A DNA stretch of 17,728 bases from CAYVJW01 sp964451885. GTDB lineage: Bacteria; Patescibacteriota; Gracilibacteria; UBA4473. Positions 13,553 through 17,728 of the stretch are shown piece after piece. Under the pieces are notes generated by a model. That model saw only the letters and a program-made list of their open reading frames with translations, was not told the DNA's origin and searched no databases. Each line of letters starts with the position of its first letter. Position 1 is the first letter of the stretch. The translations under genes and the position numbers were made by a program. Location of the stretch: positions 1 to 17,728 of the forward strand of contig CAYVJW010000028.1 in the NCBI GenBank assembly GCA_964451885.1. Direction: 5' to 3'.

Positions 13553-13555
13553 AAA

Positions 13556-14326
13556 TTATTTCCTGCCAAGCTCTTTCGAAATTATCTCCATAATTCTATC
13601 CCGTACAGCGCGAATTTTTTCCGGTACCAAAAAATCCCGATGGTTATACCAACAGTTTTGGTGTTTGGAATTTTCAGTTTTTGACATCCAGAACGGAACG
13701 GTTATGTCTTTGTATCCTCCAAAAGTATAAGTAGGCACATCCACTGTTTTTGGGGTTTTTAATTGGTCTGTAGTTACTCCAACCAATCCCCATAGTTCAG
13801 CTTTGTGAGGGGTGGCCATGGTGATGAGTTTCTTTACTTTGGCTTTTTGAGCACGGCTAATGATGGTTTTTGACAAAAGCCCTCCAAAACTATGGGCTAA
13901 AATAACTGTTTCTTTTCCGTCACTCAGAATCTCCACCCCCTTGTCTACAATGGCCTCTATTTCTTTTGGAAGCGCTAGGCTTGGCGAGAGATGGAAATAA
14001 TCAACTTGGTCTAAAAATAAAATTTCCCTATCGGGGAAATTATCTACCAATACGCGTTTCCATTCGTCCAGATTTGGAACGTATGGATTTTTATGAATAA
14101 TTCCCGGAATAAAAATAATTCGCTTAGCTCCTTCTTTTGTAATTTCCAGAAGCGGGTCAGGCAGTGTTTTTGGGTGGTGAGAGCATCCCAATAATACAGA
14201 TAACACACTTCCGGTTGTGATATCCCGGGTAACTCTCTTGAAAAATTCTCTTCTGGACATTTCATCTTTGCCCGAGGCAGTGGAAGGTATTTCGGAAGTC
14301 GATAATTCCGGATCTTTATCGTTCAT
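13556..14326 (-). CDS. Exported alpha/beta hydrolase, Tat-type lipoprotein signal
   Basis: 256 aa. The N-terminus carries SRREFFKRV (24-32), a twin-arginine motif, then a short hydrophobic stretch and a lipobox, VLLGC (Cys48), so the mature protein is probably a lipid-anchored exported enzyme. The catalytic domain begins with IIFIPGIIHKN (70-80). The nucleophile elbow is AHSFGG (Ser146), and likely partners are Asp207 (GYKDITVP) and His229 (YNHRDFL), in the right order for a lipase/esterase-type triad. The MATPHKAELWG segment resembles the PGAP1/LCAT-like lipase subgroup, but the substrate is unknown. An in-frame ATG at residue 23 (MSRREFF) would give a shorter, more usual signal peptide. It starts one base after the transketolase stop, so the two genes are surely co-transcribed. 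No SD. Confidence 0.8.
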   Translation of the reverse strand: MNDKDPELSTSEIPSTASGKDEMSRREFFKRVTRDITTGSVLSVLLGCSHHPKTLPDPLLEITKEGAKRIIFIPGIIHKNPYVPNLDEWKRVLVDNFPDREILFLDQVDYFHLSPSLALPKEIEAIVDKGVEILSDGKETVILAHSFGGLLSKTIISRAQKAKVKKLITMATPHKAELWGLVGVTTDQLKTPKTVDVPTYTFGGYKDITVPFWMSKTENSKHQNCWYNHRDFLVPEKIRAVRDRIMEIISKELGRK

Positions 14327-14327
14327 A

Positions 14328-14348
14328 TTAATTCTTAATTCGTAATTC
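14328..14348. repeat. Three tandem 7-mers at the transketolase-hydrolase junction
   Basis: TTAATTC twice and GTAATTC once lie in tandem at 14328-14348 (plus-strand reading). They encode the last six transketolase residues and its TAA. The consensus TTNATTC is the same as at 3081-3108, but the orientation relative to the genes is reversed. Confidence 0.7.
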
Positions 14349-16235
14349 TTTCCCTATCCCTTCAGCGTCAATCCCCGCCTCATGATAAAGCTCCGCCGGT
14401 TTTCCGGAGAGGGCATAGTCCTTAATACCTAATGTTTTTATTAAGTCAAGTCCGATCCCCTGCTCTGCAACGAATAGAGCTATGGCAGCCCCTAAGCCGG
14501 ATTTTATATTATGGTCTTCTACGGTTATGGCTTTCTTTGTTTTACGTAAGGAATCGGCTAATGTTTTATCAAATTTTTTGATCGAACTGGCAATTATTAT
14601 TTCTGCATCTATACCTGAGTTATCTCGGGCTTTTAGGGCTTCGATCACCGTAGCACCGGTGGCTATGATGGTTACGGCTTTTCCTGAGCGAAGAATGTCT
14701 GTTTTCCCATATTCATATTTGTAATTTTCATCGAAGAAAATGGTGCCGTCTTCTTTGGTTAAGGCCGGAATCTTGTGCCTTCCCATTCGGACGTAAAAGT
14801 TTCCGTAATGGCTAGTTGCGTAGCGAATAATTCTATCGCAGTGGTTTGGGTCGGCGGGTTCTATTACCTGTGTGTGAAACAGTCCCAGGAATGATCCCAT
14901 ATCGTCAATTGCCTGATGTGTTGGACCATCTTCGCCTACGGAAAGCCCACAGTGGGTGGATACCATTTTTACGTTGGTTTGGTTTATGTCGTTTACCCTG
15001 GCCTGGTCTTTGGCGCGGCTGGTCATGAAGGCTCCGAAAGTGGAGACAAAGGGGATTATCCCCTCGAAGGAAATTCCTCCTCCGACCGATACCATGTTTT
15101 GCTCGGCAATTCCAAGCTCTGCGAATTGCTCCGGGAGTTCGGCTTTTACAAATTTTGTCATAACTGATCCTCCAAGATCGGCAGTCATAGCCCATATATT
15201 TTTGTTTCTTTGGGCCAGGTCCAGCAGAGCTTTTCCGTATGCTGAGCGGCAGTCTGTGAGTTCATCCGGGGAATATACGGTGGGCTTACCGGTATCAACT
15301 TCCGGCATAAAATCTGAATCTCTTCGGAATTCATTTTTTGGGGGATGAAAGATTCGATCCTTTCTGAATTCTTCGAGTATTTTCTTTTCTTCTTCGGAGA
15401 GGACAAAATCTTTTAAGGCTTCGTCTATTTGGTCTGGCTTCGGGGCTTTTCCGTGCCAGGTAGGCACTAAATCTGTTCCGTCTTTTTCCATGAGATCAAT
15501 CCCCTTCCCCATGATGGTTTTTGCGACGATGGCGGTGGGTTTATCGGCGTTTTCAGATTCGACGAGCGCTTCCCATATGGCTTCTGGATCATGGCCGTCT
15601 ATTTCGAGTACGTCCCATTTAGCCGCGCTGAATAAGGCGGATACGTCGATCGGTAAAGTATCATCCAGGCTGGCTGTTAGCTGGACCTGGTTGTAGTCTA
15701 TGAATACTACGAAATTCGATAGGTTTTCTTTTGCGGAAAAAAGTGCCATTTCGTGAACTTGGCCTTCTTGGGCTTCTCCGTCTCCCATGATGCAGAAGAC
15801 TTTTTCTTTCTCACCTTTTCTTTTCTTTGCAAGAGCAAATCCAGCGGCTGCGGAAACGCCGATACCTAGTGGACCTGTGCCAAAATGCACTCCTTCTACG
15901 TGCCTGGTGACGTGGCCTTCGAATTTTGATCCGAGTTGGCGGAATTCTTTTATTACTTGTTCTTTATCAACCGCTCCCATTTCCGCAAGAACAGAATAAA
16001 CCCCGGGGGATACGTGTCCGTTTGAGACAATTATCTTTTCGTTTGTTTTCGATATGCGGAATGCGTACAGCGTGGCAAGGATGTCTAAAACAGAAAGCGA
16101 TCCGCCCGGGTGGCCGCTCTGGGAGGTTCGCAGCATTTCGAGTATGGTGCGGCGGCAGGATTTTTTGAAGGTATTTAAAAAATCCACGCGATTCTGGCCG
16201 AGTTCTTCGTGTGGTTGGGGGAAAGAATAGTCCAT
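14328..16235 (-). CDS. tkt: Transketolase, full length in one chain
   Basis: Transketolase moves two-carbon units between sugar phosphates with thiamine diphosphate, linking the pentose phosphate pathway and glycolysis. The 635 aa contain both halves that some bacteria and archaea split into two genes. The N-terminal half has SGHPGGSLSVLD (40-51), SNGHVSPGVYS, FGTGPLGIGVSAA (118-130), and GDGEAQEG with Asn182, the Mg-diphosphate motif. The C-terminal half has GIAEQNMVSVGGG with catalytic Glu378, then FMTSRAKDQAR and HCGLSVGEDGPTHQ. The C-terminal third is the usual Rossmann-like domain. I start at the ATG at 16235; the frame is open to 16367, but those 44 residues would come from a terminator hairpin. 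No SD. A minus-strand promoter lies at 16289-16261. The gene's last codons are a 7-mer repeat, and the hydrolase follows one base later. Confidence 0.93.
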   Translation of the reverse strand: MDYSFPQPHEELGQNRVDFLNTFKKSCRRTILEMLRTSQSGHPGGSLSVLDILATLYAFRISKTNEKIIVSNGHVSPGVYSVLAEMGAVDKEQVIKEFRQLGSKFEGHVTRHVEGVHFGTGPLGIGVSAAAGFALAKKRKGEKEKVFCIMGDGEAQEGQVHEMALFSAKENLSNFVVFIDYNQVQLTASLDDTLPIDVSALFSAAKWDVLEIDGHDPEAIWEALVESENADKPTAIVAKTIMGKGIDLMEKDGTDLVPTWHGKAPKPDQIDEALKDFVLSEEEKKILEEFRKDRIFHPPKNEFRRDSDFMPEVDTGKPTVYSPDELTDCRSAYGKALLDLAQRNKNIWAMTADLGGSVMTKFVKAELPEQFAELGIAEQNMVSVGGGISFEGIIPFVSTFGAFMTSRAKDQARVNDINQTNVKMVSTHCGLSVGEDGPTHQAIDDMGSFLGLFHTQVIEPADPNHCDRIIRYATSHYGNFYVRMGRHKIPALTKEDGTIFFDENYKYEYGKTDILRSGKAVTIIATGATVIEALKARDNSGIDAEIIIASSIKKFDKTLADSLRKTKKAITVEDHNIKSGLGAAIALFVAEQGIGLDLIKTLGIKDYALSGKPAELYHEAGIDAEGIGKELRIKN

Positions 16236-16260
16236 AGATGTATTGTTATATTTTGTGGGA

Positions 16261-16289
16261 ATTGTAATGAAGATGATGTTAATGAGCAA
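16261..16289 (-). promoter_or_regulatory. Candidate promoter of the transketolase operon
   Basis: On the minus strand TTGCTC (16289-16284), 17 bases, TACAAT (16266-16261). The -10 matches 5 of 6; the -35 matches only the first three bases. The leader to the ATG at 16235 would be about 19 bases. Confidence 0.4.
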
Positions 16290-16303
16290 GAGATGAAAAA
16301 TTG

Positions 16304-16351
16304 AAAAAAATATGAAGAGGCGGTGGTGGATATCCCTATCCGACCACCGCC
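16304..16351 (-). terminator. Terminator of the 62-aa membrane protein gene
   Basis: A long stem: GGCGGTGGT with GGATA (16319-16332) pairs with TATCC and ACCACCGCC (16337-16351), with one bulged base and a 4-base loop. On the minus strand seven T follow after about eight bases. The distant T-run makes it a somewhat weaker terminator. It separates the 62-aa gene from transketolase. Confidence 0.7.
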
Positions 16352-16380
16352 GATGCCGTTTATTCACAAGCGGCAGTGTC

Positions 16381-16569
16381 CTATAGTATCGCCAATAATC
16401 TGGCGGCTATTGATGCCAACAAAAACACGTTGCTGATTCCAAATCGGATGCCCATCTTCACTGGATCAAGTTTTCCCGTGGCATTCAGAAACGCCAGGCA
16501 GGTGGTAATGCCAATACCCGCACCCGAAACAAAGAAGAGACTACTTACGATGATCATTACAGTGTCCAT
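16381..16569 (-). CDS. Small two-helix membrane protein (62 aa)
   Basis: 62 aa with two membrane helices: about residues 4-28 (VMIIVSSLFFVSGAGIGITT and on) and about 40-61 (GIRFGISNVFLLASIAARLL). They are joined by a short polar loop, LNATGKLDPVKM. I do not recognise the family. The ATG at 16569 is well supported by AAGGGAGT at the right distance, an SD quality otherwise seen here only in the redox operon. It has its own upstream promoter with a leader of about 240 bases and a terminator hairpin right after the stop, so it is a complete small transcription unit. Its base composition and SD resemble the redox genes more than the surrounding ones. A role as a small accessory subunit of a membrane complex is possible but unsupported. 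Confidence 0.7.
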   Translation of the reverse strand: MDTVMIIVSSLFFVSGAGIGITTCLAFLNATGKLDPVKMGIRFGISNVFLLASIAARLLAIL

Positions 16570-16809
16570 AACTTTTTACTCCCTTATTGGTGGATTTTGT
16601 TGACAGACTTCTGACTTACGAAATTACTAATAACTTCTTATAAGCAAATTCGTAAGCCCAAAGCTTTTTCAGCAGACAGGACATCCGAACTCGATTCAAT
16701 CTGAAACAAAGAGAATTGAAAAATCAATTACTATGCTATACAAATGAATCAAGCACAGATTGATGTCTACTAAAAAACGGACTGTAAAAGAGCAAAAAAA
16801 TACTATTTA
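16570..16809 (-). other. Long structured leader of the 62-aa gene
   Basis: About 240 non-coding bases lie between the predicted transcription start and the ATG. They contain an inverted repeat, CTTACGAA (16615-16622) with TTCGTAAG (16649-16656), whose loop includes the palindrome CTTATAAG (16637-16644). They also contain a 22-codon reading frame (minus strand, 16684-16616, starting MSCLLKKLW) whose TAA lies in the hairpin arm. I see no known riboswitch. The arrangement could be a regulatory leader or simply unused sequence. Confidence 0.35.
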
Positions 16810-16815
16810 CTAGAC

Positions 16816-16843
16816 ATTGTATGGATTTATTTTTATTTGTCAA
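16816..16843 (-). promoter_or_regulatory. Promoter upstream of the 62-aa membrane protein
   Basis: On the minus strand TTGACA (16843-16838), a 16-base spacer, TACAAT (16821-16816). It is a near-consensus promoter, with the start expected near 16809. Confidence 0.55.
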
Positions 16844-16883
16844 TACCTTTTCAATAAGAAAATTTTATTTTTTTGTTAAACCC

Positions 16884-17507
16884 TTACTTTTCTTCTTTAA
16901 AATAAATTTCGGCAATCTTTTGGTTCCGATCCTTTAGTCCATTTTCTTCAAAGATTGCCAACATCTTCATTGCGAAATCCGCAACGCTAGCACCGCTTGG
17001 TGGATCTAATTCAAACAAGTATTGTTTCGTACTCAGCCCGACATATCCCTGTGCAAAACCGCATGTCCGCACTTCCAGTTTTCCTTTTTTTCGATTTACA
17101 ACTATATCCAGTATGCGTTTTTTATTCTCCTGTGACACCTCCAGCTCTCTCAAAAAATTTATAAAAGGCTCTTTTACTGCCCCCAATTCCCAATCTATTA
17201 TCTCCATCTCCTTTTGCTGCGCTTCAGCTTCATAATCCATCTTTGTCCAGGTAATTATTTTCCAGATTCGATTAAAAGGCATTCCTCTTTCAAAAACTTT
17301 TTTCAATTTTTCAGCAATAAAAAATATCTTCTCTCTCTGTGAATGTTTCATTATTTCATTTATTTTTTCCTGGTCTCCGTTTGCGATATCCAAGGCTGCC
17401 TGCAACGCTATAACTTCCATGCCCTGTGCATCTATAAATCCTTTTAATTGTGCCTCAGCTTGATCTAATTCTTGATCAAGTAGTTTTCGTGGATTTTCTT
17501 TATCCAT
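16884..17507 (-). CDS. Hypothetical protein (207 aa)
   Basis: Not recognised. The first 140 residues look helical and charged, with possible coiled-coil heptads at the start (KLLDQELDQAEAQLKGF) and again around 45-75 (EKINEIMKHSQREKIFFIAEKLKKVF). The last third has a beta-like segment, KGKLEVRTCGFAQGYVGLST, followed by YLFELDPPSGASVADFAMKM. There is no signal peptide or membrane segment, so it is probably cytoplasmic. The ATG at 17507 is supported by a strong promoter 23 bases upstream, which gives a leader of only about 15 bases with no SD. It is AT-rich, like the unknown gene at the other end of the window. It appears to be monocistronic and ends 40 bases from the promoter of the 62-aa gene. 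Confidence 0.7.
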   Translation of the reverse strand: MDKENPRKLLDQELDQAEAQLKGFIDAQGMEVIALQAALDIANGDQEKINEIMKHSQREKIFFIAEKLKKVFERGMPFNRIWKIITWTKMDYEAEAQQKEMEIIDWELGAVKEPFINFLRELEVSQENKKRILDIVVNRKKGKLEVRTCGFAQGYVGLSTKQYLFELDPPSGASVADFAMKMLAIFEENGLKDRNQKIAEIYFKEEK

Positions 17508-17529
17508 AATTAATTTTATTATTTAATTT

Positions 17530-17557
17530 ATTTTATATATTAGTAAGTATATGTCAA
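17530..17557 (-). promoter_or_regulatory. Promoter of the 207-aa hypothetical gene
   Basis: On the minus strand TTGACA (17557-17552), 16 bases, TAAAAT (17535-17530). The start near 17523 lies about 15 bases before the ATG. Confidence 0.6.
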
Positions 17558-17638
17558 GTGTAGTAATGAATTACACCAAAAAGCTAAGTAGATAACAATT
17601 TTATTATTAGTTCTGTTAAAAATAATTACAGAAAAAGT

Positions 17639-17667
17639 TTGACAAAATAATATAAATAAACTACAAA
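17639..17667 (+). promoter_or_regulatory. Outward-facing promoter at the right edge
   Basis: TTGACA at 17639-17644, a 17-base spacer, TACAAA at 17662-17667. It would start a plus-strand transcript near 17674 that leaves the window. The last 50 bases show no readable start codon with an SD. Confidence 0.4.
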
Positions 17668-17728
17668 GAATACACGTAACTATCCAGCATCAAAAATAGG
17701 ATCTCTTGTTTTTTTAGCAAAGAGAGAG

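Noticed and set aside
16236..16367. N-terminal extension of transketolase by 44 residues
   Set aside because: It would be encoded by a terminator hairpin and the promoter region; the normal transketolase N-terminus begins at the ATG at 16235.

Overview
The window (17,728 bases, fairly AT-rich) looks like a piece of a small-genome bacterial chromosome. It may belong to the Patescibacteria/CPR, conceivably a Peregrinibacteria-like lineage. The reasons are weak: AT-rich compact genes, almost no Shine-Dalgarno (SD) sequences in front of housekeeping genes, very short junctions, and a SecD carrying an inserted parvulin domain. TGA is used as a stop (secF ends in TGA; the Fe-S gene and nrfD share an ATGA overlap), so this is not the UGA=Gly code of Gracilibacteria/Absconditabacteria. 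The phylum call is inference. I saw no rRNA, convincing tRNA, CRISPR array or complete insertion sequence.

Layout. 1-2500: an AT-rich unknown gene (124-885), a RadC/JAB-domain gene on the minus strand, a small HTH regulator split by a frameshift in a run of nine A/T, and a tiny doubtful ORF. 2478-3745: a promoter followed by a divergent receiver-domain protein and adenylate kinase, probably one transcript. 3759-4835: leuB, convergent with adk and without its pathway partners. 4889-5050: a 162-bp palindromic, MITE-like element. 5162-5869: a membrane-anchored lytic transglycosylase with a clear terminator. 6083-10615: secD-secF, an RraB-like protein and ung, closely spaced on the plus strand behind one promoter.

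10713-13160 (minus strand): a GC-richer three-gene redox operon of a membrane-anchored tetraheme cytochrome c, a Tat-exported protein with four [4Fe-4S] sites, and an NrfD membrane subunit. It has strong SDs, tight spacing and a terminator. It can be read as a quinone-periplasm electron conduit with no catalytic subunit in the window. 13426-13552 holds a possible small RNA. 13556-16235: a Tat-type lipoprotein alpha/beta hydrolase directly behind a full-length transketolase. 16381-16569: a 62-aa two-helix membrane protein with a strong SD and a long structured leader. 16884-17507: an unknown helical protein with its own promoter. The right edge carries an outward-facing promoter.

The least expected signal is in the junctions. 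Many gene boundaries are built from tandem AT-rich 7-mers that run into stop codons and sit directly before start codons (about 897, 1654-1741, 3081, 3746, 4860, 8613, 9585 and 14328). A second pattern is that good SDs occur only on the redox operon, the 62-aa membrane protein and the transglycosylase, while the other genes lack them.
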